From Streptomyces sp. 35G-GA-8 (GTDB lineage: Bacteria > Actinomycetota > Actinomycetes > Streptomycetales > Streptomycetaceae): a stretch of 64,000 bases of DNA. Positions 57,436-64,000 of the stretch are shown here, one piece after another (within the stretch, counting starts at the first letter, position 1; the number at the start of each line of letters is the position of its first letter). Position numbers and translations under genes: made by a program. The notes under the pieces were generated by a model. That model was not told the DNA's origin, made no database searches, and was given only the letters and a program-made list of their open reading frames with translations. Where the stretch lies: contig NZ_JAMHJQ010000011.1 of the NCBI RefSeq assembly GCF_023534745.1, positions 62,001 through 126,000 of the forward strand, written 5' to 3'.

Positions 57436-58911
57436 TCAGTCGGACAGGACGTCGAAGAGATCCAGGGCCGCCGCCACGCGGATCGTGACATCCTCCGCGT
57501 ACACCGCGTCCGGCCGTTCGAAGGTGGCCCGGCTCGCTCCCCGCAGGAACGTCACCACACCCAGCGACCGGCCCCGGCTGCGCAGCACCGTACACAGGGC
57601 GTGCACCGAGTCCGGTGGCCACTGCCGATAGGTCGCCCAGGCCGGGGAAGGGACGGCGCCCGGCGCCTGCGCCGGCGCGGAGGCGGCCGACCCGGCCGAC
57701 GCGCCAGGGGCGCTCGCGCGTACCGAGCCATTGCGGTCCATCGCCTGAAGCGCCGGATGCCCGGTCACGTACCGCACCGGTATCCCGCCCGTCTCGACGG
57801 GCATGCCCTGCCCCGCCCCGCCACCGGACGGCGTCTCCGCCACCCGCACCAGCCGTACGGGAGCCGCCGACCCGTCCGGCCGCTCCCCCGCCACCAGATC
57901 GATCAGCGCGTGATCCGCGAAACCCGCCAGCGCGAAGTCCAGATAGACCGTCGCCGCCTCCAACGGATCCTCGCACTCCGCCGCCGCGCGCCCCGCCCGG
58001 TACAGCTGGCTGGAACGGAACCGCAGCCGGTCCCCCTCCTGCGCCGCCAGCTTCGACTCCGTCACATCCTGGAACATCCAGCCCACGCCCAGCGGCACCG
58101 GCTCCTCCGCCAGCGGAGACGCCAGCCGCAGGAATCCGCTGCGCCAGCAGCGCCGCCGCTCCCCGTCCGCCACGGGGACCGACACCCACAGCTCGGCGGG
58201 CGACTTCGGCGCCCCTTCCGCGAGCACATGGTGGAGCGCGGCCTCCACCTCCTCGACGCCCTGCACGACCAGCTCGCCCAGCGGCCGGCCGAGCACCGAG
58301 CCACGTCCGGAACCGAACGCGCGCGCCGCGTATCCATTGACGACGGTCGGCCGCAGATCGACGTCCACGAGCACGACACCCCAGGACGCGTCGTCGAAAA
58401 GCGCCTCGCTCAGCGCGATGGACCGCTCCAGATCGATCTGCTCATGGACCTCGCTGAAGGCGCTGTAGACCCCGGCGGGCTTGCCGTCAGCCCCGCGCAT
58501 CCCGGACGACTGGGTCCGTATCAGCACCCTGCCGCCGTCCTTGCGCAGCAGCGCGAACTCGTCCACCTGCCGCCCGGGCGTGTCCATCACGGCCATCAGC
58601 CGCGCCCGCACCTCGTCCGCGTCGGCGGTACGCGCCGCCCATCCGGCGAAGCCCTGCCGTCCGACGGCCTCCTCGGCGGACCAGCCGAGTATCCGCTCGG
58701 CCTCGCGGTTCCAGTGGGTGATCACGCCGTCCGCGTCGAAGGCGCACAGGGCCGCGTCCATACCGTCGAGCAACGCCGCGAGCAGATCGGATCCGGCCTC
58801 GTCCCGCTCCGCCCCGCCGCCGCCCGCACCGGCACCGCTCTCCGATTCGGGATCGGGATCCGGCTTGTCCGGCCCGCGCGGATCGGTGGTCTCACTCCGA
58901 GAAGCACTCAT
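57436..58911 (-). CDS. PAS-domain sensory protein without recognisable output domain
   Basis: 491 aa from ATG at 58911 (GGGGG upstream). The first 45 residues are a P-D-P-E-S-E-S-G-A-G-A-G low-complexity tail. PAS domain 1 follows (about 50-160: L-L-D-G-M-D-A-A-L-C-A-F-D-A-D-G-V-I-T-H-W-N-R-E-A-E-R-I-L-G-W), then PAS 2 (about 172-295), then a GAF-like region (about 300-485) ending Y-A-E-D-V-T-I-R-V-A-A-A-L-D-L. In Streptomyces such PAS/GAF units usually precede a PP2C phosphatase or HATPase; here none is present. So it may be a truncated sensor or bind a separate partner. Cytoplasmic. Confidence 0.82.
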   Translation of the reverse strand: MSASRSETTDPRGPDKPDPDPESESGAGAGGGGAERDEAGSDLLAALLDGMDAALCAFDADGVITHWNREAERILGWSAEEAVGRQGFAGWAARTADADEVRARLMAVMDTPGRQVDEFALLRKDGGRVLIRTQSSGMRGADGKPAGVYSAFSEVHEQIDLERSIALSEALFDDASWGVVLVDVDLRPTVVNGYAARAFGSGRGSVLGRPLGELVVQGVEEVEAALHHVLAEGAPKSPAELWVSVPVADGERRRCWRSGFLRLASPLAEEPVPLGVGWMFQDVTESKLAAQEGDRLRFRSSQLYRAGRAAAECEDPLEAATVYLDFALAGFADHALIDLVAGERPDGSAAPVRLVRVAETPSGGGAGQGMPVETGGIPVRYVTGHPALQAMDRNGSVRASAPGASAGSAASAPAQAPGAVPSPAWATYRQWPPDSVHALCTVLRSRGRSLGVVTFLRGASRATFERPDAVYAEDVTIRVAAALDLFDVLSD

Positions 58912-59162
58912 CTGGCACCCCCTGCAGGGCGTCTCCGCCTGTGCTGACGCACGCCCGATCATTCAACTCGAACGTGACTCAGCACACACAAGGTTCCCCG
59001 AAATCGTCGCACCCCAAAAGCCGTCCCGCACACCGGCTACCACACGCCATGGGGAATCGATCAGAGTTTCGATGAGGAACACGCATACGAGCGTACCCGG
59101 CATCCTTTGAGCGCATAACCGTTGTGTGAGCCGTGCGGCGCCGGACTCCCTCAGAAAATCGC
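58912..59162. other. Upstream region of the PAS gene
   Basis: No gene seen. The AT-richer parts (58970-58990; 59060-59110) probably carry the PAS gene promoter. The next transcription unit begins at about 59163. Confidence 0.5.
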
Positions 59163-59202
59163 TTGAGAGTCCCCAGGGCCCCTCCTAAGGTGTGACTCAC
59201 AC
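59163..59202 (+). promoter_or_regulatory. Consensus-like promoter with palindrome over the start site
   Basis: TTGAGA (59163-59168) and TAAGGT (59186-59191) are separated by exactly 17 bp, the housekeeping sigma spacing. GTGTGA-C-TCACAC (59190-59202), a perfect 6-bp-arm palindrome, overlaps the -10 and the predicted start (about 59198), so a repressor could act there. Confidence 0.75.
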
Positions 59203-59222
59203 TGAAAGGAGGTGATTCGGAA

Positions 59223-59261
59223 GTGATTTCTTTCCGGACTCGTGAGGTGGCTGCGGGCTGA
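59223..59261 (+). CDS. 12-residue ORF behind a near-perfect Shine-Dalgarno
   Basis: GTG at 59223, TGA at 59259-59261; the peptide reads M-I-S-F-R-T-R-E-V-A-A-G. GAAAGGAGGTGAT (59204-59216) is complementary to 13 nt of the 16S rRNA 3' end, with 10 nt from GGAGG to the start. Such strong ribosome contact for so short a frame suggests that initiation or a peptide matters. No homologue is known to me. Too small for gene callers; may instead be the ribosome-binding part of an sRNA. Confidence 0.45.
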   Translation: MISFRTREVAAG

Positions 59262-59323
59262 CGGCCCGTTGTCGCACTCAGTGCGGAGCCGGTAACCGCC
59301 GGCCCAATCCACAGCAGTCACCG

Positions 59324-59396
59324 CCCCGCGGGCTCGCCGGTACGTCCGGCCGGCTCCTCTTCGGAGGAACCCGAGCCCGCGGGGTACTGCTTTTTC
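59324..59396 (+). terminator. Intrinsic terminator with T-tract
   Basis: CCCCGCGGGCTCG (59324-59336) and its exact complement (59372-59384) form a perfect 13-bp stem with an inner CTCCTCTTCGGAGGA stem-loop, followed by TACTGCTTTTT (59385-59395). It is the only hairpin I found in this window with a clear T-run. Confidence 0.8.
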
Positions 59397-59415
59397 CACG
59401 GGCATCCCCGGACGT

Positions 59416-60162
59416 CTACGGGCAGAGCCGCTCCACCCGCCAGCCGACGCCCTCGCCCCTGCCTGCGCCCTCGCCCTCACCTTCGCGTACGTAGCGCAGC
59501 CGGTCGTGGAGCCGGTTCTCATGGCCCTGCCAGAACTCGACGGTCCTCGGTGTGACGCGGTAGCCGCCCCACTGCGGCGGCACCGGCACCCGCTCGTCCT
59601 CCGGGTAGCGGGACGCCAGCTCGTCGTAGCGCTGGAGCAGTTCCTCGCGGGAGGCGATCGGGCTGGACTGGTCACTGGCCCAGGCGCCCAGCTGGGAGCC
59701 GTGCGGGCGGGTGCGGAAGTACGCGGCGGTCTCGTCGCGGCCGGTGCGCACGGCGGTGCCCGTGATGGTGATCTGGCGGGCCAGGGGGTGCCACGGGAAG
59801 AGCAGCGAGACGGACGGGTTCGACTCGATCTCGTCGCTCTTGCGGGACGTGTAGTTCGTGTAGAAGACGAAGCCCCGGTCGTCGTACGCCTTCAGCAGCA
59901 CCATGCGCGAGGAGGGCCGGCCATCGGGGGTGGCCGTCGCGACGACCATCGCGTTCGGCTCGTGGATGCCCGCGCTCACCGCGTCCTTGAACCAGCGGGC
60001 GAACTGCTCCATCGGCGCGGGCGCGAGGTCCTTCTCCAGGAGCGGGGTGGTGCGGTACTGCTCGCGCATCGCGGCTGGGTCCGCGGGATCGGCACGATCA
60101 GCGGGATCGGCAGGATCTGCGGCATCGGCGGGATCGACGGGATCCGGAGTCTCGTAAGGCAC
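59416..60162 (-). CDS. pdxH: Pyridoxamine 5'-phosphate oxidase
   Basis: 248 aa from GTG at 60162 (AGGATGG upstream). The start carries a D-P-A-D repeat linker (about 8-30) encoded by GGATC-rich DNA. The PdxH core then shows [48 protein letters not shown], and the closing W-x-x-x-R-L terminus. FMN-dependent oxidation of PNP/PMP to PLP. This is the canonical copy, next to citrate synthase as in other Streptomyces. Confidence 0.95.
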   Translation of the reverse strand: MPYETPDPVDPADAADPADPADRADPADPAAMREQYRTTPLLEKDLAPAPMEQFARWFKDAVSAGIHEPNAMVVATATPDGRPSSRMVLLKAYDDRGFVFYTNYTSRKSDEIESNPSVSLLFPWHPLARQITITGTAVRTGRDETAAYFRTRPHGSQLGAWASDQSSPIASREELLQRYDELASRYPEDERVPVPPQWGGYRVTPRTVEFWQGHENRLHDRLRYVREGEGEGAGRGEGVGWRVERLCP

Positions 60163-60429
60163 GCGGCCATCCTGCCGCAGGCTCAGTTTTCCCGGCACCG
60201 GGTGCCGCTAATCCCCCGGGGCGGAAGTCTGGCAGTGTGCCGGTTATCACGCTTCCCCGCATCGGAGGAACCCGCCAAAATCTTGGGGCAGGCCACTGTG
60301 GCCTTCGTACACCAGGGGCTATCGTTCCTGCCTCCCGGACGTTCCCGACTCCCGGACGGCTGCCGCAGGGGGCATCCACCGGGGTGACCGACCCGCCGAA
60401 GTCCGCCCCCACCTCAGAGGAGCCGCCTG

Positions 60430-61554
60430 ATGTCCGCTTCCGACACCTCCTTGGACAACTCGTTCGTCCCCGGACTCGAAGGAGTCGTCGCGTTCGAGAC
60501 GGAGATCGCCGAACCGGACAAGGCGGGCGGCTCGCTCCGCTACCGGGGCGTCGACATCGAGGATCTCGTCGGCCAGGTGTCCTTCGGCAATGTATGGGGG
60601 CTGCTGGTCGACGGGGCGTTCGCGCCCGGTCTGCCGCCCGCCGAGCCGTTCCCCATCCCGATCCACTCCGGTGACATCCGGGTCGACGTCCAGGCCGCGC
60701 TGGCGATGCTCGCGCCCGTGTGGGGGCTCAAACCGCTCCTCGACATCGATGAGCGGACGGCCCGTGAGGATCTGGCGCGTGCCGCGGTGATGGCGCTCTC
60801 GTACGTCGCCCAGTCGGCCCGCGGTCAGGGGGTGCCGATGGTGCCGCAGAGGGAGATCGACAAGGCCGAGTCCGTCGTCGAGCGCTTCATGATCCGCTGG
60901 CGCGGTGAGCCCGACCCCCGGCATGTGCGGGCCGTCGACGCCTACTGGACATCGGCCGCCGAGCACGGAATGAACGCCTCCACATTCACCGCCCGGGTCA
61001 TCGCGTCCACCGGCGCCGATGTGGCCGCGGCCCTGTCGGGTGCGGTCGGCGCCATGTCGGGGCCGCTGCACGGCGGCGCGCCCTCGCGGGTCCTCCACAT
61101 GATCGAGGAGATCGAGCGCACGGGCGACGCGACGGCGTACGTCAAGCGGGCCCTGGACAAGGGCGAGCGGCTGATGGGCTTCGGACACCGGGTCTACCGG
61201 GCCGAGGACCCGCGGGCGCGGGTGCTGCGGCGTACGGCCCGGGAGCTGGCCGCGCCGCGGTTCGAGGTGGCGGAGGCGCTGGAGAAGGCCGCGCTGGACG
61301 AGCTGCACGCGCGCAGGCCCGACCGGGTGCTCGCGACGAACGTCGAGTTCTGGGCGGCGATCGTGCTGGACTTCGCGGAGGTCCCGGCGCACATGTTCAC
61401 GTCGATGTTCACCTGTGCCCGTACGGCCGGCTGGTCGGCGCACATCCTGGAGCAGAAGCGCACGGGCCGGCTGGTGCGTCCTTCGGCGCGCTATGTGGGG
61501 CCCGGGACGCGGAGCCCGCGTGAGATCGAGGGGTACGACGCGATCGCGCGCTGA
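60430..61554 (+). CDS. Citrate synthase (CitA-2 like)
   Basis: 374 aa with GAGGAG upstream of the ATG at 60430. Catalytic residues: His in A-E-H-G-M-N-A-S, His in G-P-L-H-G-G-A-P, His in M-G-F-G-H-R-V-Y, Asp in E-F-W-A-A-I-V-L-D-F. The opening V-A-F-E-T-E-I-A-E-P-D-K-A-G-G-S-L-R-Y-R-G is that of the second, shorter citrate synthase class. It condenses acetyl-CoA with oxaloacetate; methylcitrate synthase activity cannot be excluded by sequence. Followed by a 13-bp terminator at 61592-61620. Confidence 0.93.
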   Translation: MSASDTSLDNSFVPGLEGVVAFETEIAEPDKAGGSLRYRGVDIEDLVGQVSFGNVWGLLVDGAFAPGLPPAEPFPIPIHSGDIRVDVQAALAMLAPVWGLKPLLDIDERTAREDLARAAVMALSYVAQSARGQGVPMVPQREIDKAESVVERFMIRWRGEPDPRHVRAVDAYWTSAAEHGMNASTFTARVIASTGADVAAALSGAVGAMSGPLHGGAPSRVLHMIEEIERTGDATAYVKRALDKGERLMGFGHRVYRAEDPRARVLRRTARELAAPRFEVAEALEKAALDELHARRPDRVLATNVEFWAAIVLDFAEVPAHMFTSMFTCARTAGWSAHILEQKRTGRLVRPSARYVGPGTRSPREIEGYDAIAR

Positions 61555-61591
61555 GCGCCCGGCGCCGAGCGCCCGGAGCCGGACGGACTCC

Positions 61592-61620
61592 CTGCCCCGT
61601 CGGACCGTCCGACGGGGCAG
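61592..61620 (+). terminator. Perfect 13-bp terminator after citrate synthase
   Basis: CTGCCCCGTCGGA (61592-61604) and its exact complement (61608-61620) enclose a 3-nt loop. It lies between converging stops at 61554 and 61669; GGCCGGGGCAGCC units repeat in the bases that follow. Confidence 0.8.
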
Positions 61621-61668
61621 CCGCCGCGGCCGGGGCAGCCGCCGCCGTGGCCGGGGCAGCCGGTCCGC

Positions 61669-62268
61669 TCAGCCGAGCACGCCGTCCAGGATCCGCGCCC
61701 ACTGCGCCACGACCCGCTCCCGCCGCCGCGCGTCGTCCGTCAGCAGCGTCGCCAGCCCCAGGCCGCGCGCCATGTCGAGCAGCCCCTGCACGGTCTCGCG
61801 CACGCCCGGCACGGACTCGTCCGCGCCCAGCAGTTCGACCGCGATCCGGTGGGACTCGCGGCCGACCCGGGCCTCCAGTTCGGTGACGCGGGGCCGCAGC
61901 TGGTCCTCGTCGGAGGCCGCGACCCAGAGATGCAGCGCCGCGCGGAACAGCGGGCCCGTATAGAGCGCGACGATGCCCTCGACCGCCGCGTGGCGGTGCC
62001 CGGGCCCGGCCGGGACCAGGGCGCGCAGCGCGGAGGAGCGTTCCTCCGCCACATACTCGACGGCCGCGGTGAACAGGTCCTCGCGGGTCGGGAAGTGGTG
62101 CTGCGCCGCCCCGCGCGAGACACCCGCGCGCTCGGCGACGACGGCGACCGTGGAACCCGCCCAGCCGTACTCGGCGAGGCAGGCCACGGCCGCCTCCAGC
62201 AGTCCCCGCCGGGTGGCGCGGCTGCGGTCCTGTTTCGGCGCGGCCCGGACAGGACCTATCGCACCCAC
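61669..62268 (-). CDS. TetR-family regulator, end of acyl-CoA operon
   Basis: 199 aa from GTG at 62268, overlapping the enoyl-CoA hydratase end by 13 bp. HTH at about 15-60: R-R-G-L-L-E-A-A-V-A-C-L-A-E-Y-G-W-A-G-S-T-V-A-V-V-A-E-R-A-G-V-S-R-G-A-A-Q-H-H-F-P-T-R-E-D-L-F. The Q-H-H-F-P recognition helix is typical of TetR proteins controlling acyl-CoA or aromatic catabolism. The ligand is probably an acyl-CoA or carboxylate from the same pathway, by context. Confidence 0.92.
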   Translation of the reverse strand: MGAIGPVRAAPKQDRSRATRRGLLEAAVACLAEYGWAGSTVAVVAERAGVSRGAAQHHFPTREDLFTAAVEYVAEERSSALRALVPAGPGHRHAAVEGIVALYTGPLFRAALHLWVAASDEDQLRPRVTELEARVGRESHRIAVELLGADESVPGVRETVQGLLDMARGLGLATLLTDDARRRERVVAQWARILDGVLG

Positions 62269-63020
62269 GAGGCGTCCCGTCGTTCGAGGAACGCCGTGAT
62301 GCCCTCGCGCGCCTCCGCCGTCACGAAGAGCGAGGCGGAGCGCTGGACAAGATCCTCGGCATACCGCTCGAAGGCGTCCAGCACACCGACCGTGAGCAGC
62401 TTCTTGGACTCGGCCAGCCCTTGCGGCGAGGCCCTGCGCAGTCCGTCGAGCACGGGCGCAAGCGCGGCGTCCACATCGTCCGCGGCCTCGGTGATCACCC
62501 CGGCGGAGGCGGCGCGCCCGGCGTCGAAGCGCTCGCCGGTGAGGTAGTAGCGGGCCGCCGCGCGCGGTTCGACGCGGGGCAGCAGCGGCAGCGAGATCAC
62601 GGCCGGGGCGACTCCGATCCGTACCTCCGTGAAGGCGAAGTCGGACGTACGGTCGGCGACAGCGATGTCGCACGCGCCGAGCAGCCCGATGCCACCGGCC
62701 CGGACATGGCCGCTGACGCGCGCGACGACCGGCTTCGGCAGCTCGATGATCTGCCGCATCAGGGCGATGAAGGTGTACGGGTTGGCCGGTTCCTTCAGAT
62801 CGGCGCCCGCGCTGAAGGTGGTGCCGGTGTGGGTGAGCAGCACGGCCCGTACGGCCGGGTCCTTGGCGCAGGCCGTGAGGGCGTCACCGAGCGCGTCGAC
62901 GAGCCGCGCCGACAGGGCGTTGCGGTTCGCCGGTGAGTCCAGGGTCAGCGTGGTGATGCCCCGCTCGTGCGCCGTGGTGACCAGCGCGGGCCCGGACGCC
63001 GGTGGCTGCGTCTGCGTCAC
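62256..63020 (-). CDS. Enoyl-CoA hydratase/isomerase family protein
   Basis: 254 aa. The crotonase fold is shown by A-N-R-N-A-L-S (about 31-37), F-S-A-G-A-D-L-K (about 69-76) and the oxyanion H-V-R-A-G-G-I-G-L-L-G-A-C-D-I-A. The two catalytic Glu of classical enoyl-CoA hydratase are not both evident, so isomerase or lyase chemistry is possible. The ATG overlaps the ligase stop (63017-63020), so the three genes (ligase, this, TetR) form one operon. Confidence 0.9.
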   Translation of the reverse strand: MTQTQPPASGPALVTTAHERGITTLTLDSPANRNALSARLVDALGDALTACAKDPAVRAVLLTHTGTTFSAGADLKEPANPYTFIALMRQIIELPKPVVARVSGHVRAGGIGLLGACDIAVADRTSDFAFTEVRIGVAPAVISLPLLPRVEPRAAARYYLTGERFDAGRAASAGVITEAADDVDAALAPVLDGLRRASPQGLAESKKLLTVGVLDAFERYAEDLVQRSASLFVTAEAREGITAFLERRDASWVR

Positions 63021-64000
63021 GTGTTCTTCCTCTCGCGGTCCCGCGCTTCCCGGTCCCTCAGTTCGCGTTCCCTCAGCTCACGTCTGAGGATCTTTCCGGA
63101 GGCGGCGCGGGGTACGCCTCCGACGAATTCGACCCGGCGGACCTTCTTGTACGGGGCGACGCGTTCGGCGACGAAGGCCATGACGTCCTCCGCCGTGAGC
63201 ACGCCCGCACCCGACTGGCGAACAATGTATGCCTTGGGCACCTCATTGCCGTCCTCGTCGAGGACCCCGATCACCGCCGCGTCCGCGATGCGCTCATGGG
63301 TGAGCAGCAGCGCCTCCAGATCGGCGGGGGCGACCTGGAACCCCTTGTACTTGATCAGCTCCTTGACCCGGTCGACGACGAAGAGCCAGCCGTCGGCGTC
63401 CACCCGGCCCACATCGCCGGTGCGCACCCAGCCCGCGTCGTCGATCAGCTCGGCGGTGGCCTCGGGGCGGCCGAGATATCCCTTCATGACCTGCGGGCCG
63501 CGCAGGAGGATCTCGCCCTCGGCGCCCGGGTCGAGGTCCTTGTCCGGGTCGTCCAGCGCGACGACGCGCATCTCCGTACTGGGCAGGAGCTTGCCGACGG
63601 CGCCCGGCGGCGGGTTCTCGGCGGTCAGCGGCACCACATGTGTGCCGGGTGACAGCTCCGTCATGCCGTACGCCTGCCGTACGGGCGGGAGCCCGAGCCG
63701 GGCCGAACAGGCGGCGGCGAGCCGGGCGTCCAGTGGGGCCGCGGCGCTCAGGACGTAGTCGAGCGAGGAGAGGTCGTACCGCGCGACGGCCGGGTGCTTG
63801 GCCAGCGCGAGGACTATGGGCGGGGCGACGTACAGGCCGTTGACGCGGTACTTCTCGATGGCCGCGAGGAACTGGTCGAGATCGAAGCGGGGCAGGACGA
63901 CGACCGTCGCGCCGTGCCGCAGCGGCGCGTTCATCAGGGCGGTCAGCCCGTAGATGTGGAAGAACGGCAGAACGGCGAGGATACGGTCGCCCGGCCCCAT
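63017..64000 (-). CDS. AMP-dependent acyl-CoA ligase, 4-coumarate:CoA ligase type (partial)
   Basis: The window cuts it at 64000; at least 327 C-terminal residues are present. Visible motifs: Q-A-Y-G-M-T-E-L-S (A5), T-G-D-V-G-R-V-D-A-D-G-W (A7), V-D-R-V-K-E-L-I-K-Y-K-G-F-Q-V-A-P (A8), and the catalytic Lys in S-G-K-I-L-R-R-E-L-R (A10). The A3-type P-loop lies beyond the window edge. Such ligases activate cinnamates or fatty acids as CoA thioesters. Followed by the enoyl-CoA hydratase with an ATGA overlap. The start lies outside the window. Confidence 0.93.
   Translation of the reverse strand: MGPGDRILAVLPFFHIYGLTALMNAPLRHGATVVVLPRFDLDQFLAAIEKYRVNGLYVAPPIVLALAKHPAVARYDLSSLDYVLSAAAPLDARLAAACSARLGLPPVRQAYGMTELSPGTHVVPLTAENPPPGAVGKLLPSTEMRVVALDDPDKDLDPGAEGEILLRGPQVMKGYLGRPEATAELIDDAGWVRTGDVGRVDADGWLFVVDRVKELIKYKGFQVAPADLEALLLTHERIADAAVIGVLDEDGNEVPKAYIVRQSGAGVLTAEDVMAFVAERVAPYKKVRRVEFVGGVPRAASGKILRRELRERELRDREARDRERKNT

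Larger units (their letters stand above)
59198..59396 (+). ncRNA. Predicted short transcript of about 200 nt
   Basis: From the predicted start near 59198, RNA would run through a Shine-Dalgarno (59204-59216), a 12-codon frame (59223-59261), further small stems (GCACTCAGTGC at 59274-59284; GCCGG...CCGGC near 59288-59303) and the terminator ending at 59396. It lies on the + strand between two minus-strand genes and serves no downstream gene, since the next plus gene begins 1 kb later. Either an sRNA, a tiny-peptide mRNA, or both. Boundaries are inferred. Confidence 0.6.

Noticed and set aside
61669-62673. Longer version of the TetR frame starting upstream at 62673
   Set aside because: It would run 400 bp through the enoyl-CoA hydratase gene; TetR similarity starts right at the GTG at 62268.
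1-64000. tRNA, rRNA, insertion sequences and integrase sites
   Set aside because: No cloverleaf-like or rRNA-like segments, no transposase or integrase frame, and no terminal inverted repeats were seen on reading through both strands.

Overview
The window is high-GC actinobacterial chromosome, almost certainly Streptomyces. The grounds are the strong G/C third-position bias, GTG starts, GTGA/ATGA overlaps, long GC-rich terminator stems without U-tracts, a Streptomyces-type DnaA box (TTGTCCACA), and recognisable orthologues of AfsK, AfsR, DmdR1 and FbiC. From memory, the gene order matches the S. coelicolor segment running from fbiC through afsR/afsK, purU and dmdR1 to pdxH and citrate synthase. 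It therefore looks like conserved core chromosome with small accessory insertions (about 13.1-16.1 kb, and perhaps 41.3-44.0 kb). I saw no rRNA, tRNA, CRISPR array, transposase or plasmid/phage module.

Layout. 0.5-6.7 kb: an XRE/DUF5753 regulator with a DUF397 partner, a sodium:solute symporter, an ADP-ribosylglycohydrolase-fold protein whose metal ligands are replaced, and a DUF418 membrane protein. 6.8-13 kb: a 1118-aa STAND-type ATPase with TPRs and the F420 enzyme FbiC (CofG-CofH fusion). 13.2-17.8 kb: a PIN toxin-antitoxin pair with a leaderless promoter, a Tat-exported CehA/McbA metallohydrolase, a stand-alone SLOG-like protein and an FAD monooxygenase. 18-27 kb: the secondary-metabolism switch afsR-afsS, a second small exported peptide carrying the same D-x-H-A-T motif, two envelope proteins, afsK, and the probable AfsK-binding protein gene kbpA. 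27-34 kb: TetR and GlxA-type regulators, a divergent PNPOx-like flavoprotein, a flavin monooxygenase and two MFS exporters. 34-38 kb: parts of a sigma-factor control network (HATPase, EF-hand protein, STAS antagonist, ECF sigma translationally coupled to a zinc-finger anti-sigma). 38-51 kb: purU, a lipoprotein binding protein, a HAD hydrolase, regulators, a kinase-target-like ATQ-repeat protein, a Prim-Pol domain protein and an ABC exporter. 51-64 kb: alpha/beta hydrolase, the iron repressor dmdR1 with a long antisense ORF, a SIS protein, a carbonic anhydrase plus SulP transporter, a PAS protein, a compact unannotated transcription unit at 59.2 kb, pdxH, citrate synthase, and an operon of acyl-CoA ligase, enoyl-CoA hydratase and TetR.

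The most coherent system is the afs cluster. AfsK (Ser/Thr kinase with an outer PQQ propeller), probably restrained by KbpA, phosphorylates AfsR, which activates afsS. This window adds an exported three-repeat DxHAT peptide next to afsS. The other candidate for something undescribed is the 59.16-59.40 kb unit: a consensus -35/-10 promoter, an operator-like palindrome over the start site, a near-perfect 16S-complementary Shine-Dalgarno, a 12-codon ORF, and a hairpin terminator with a T-tract. All functional statements rest on reading the sequence and on family knowledge; no search was run.
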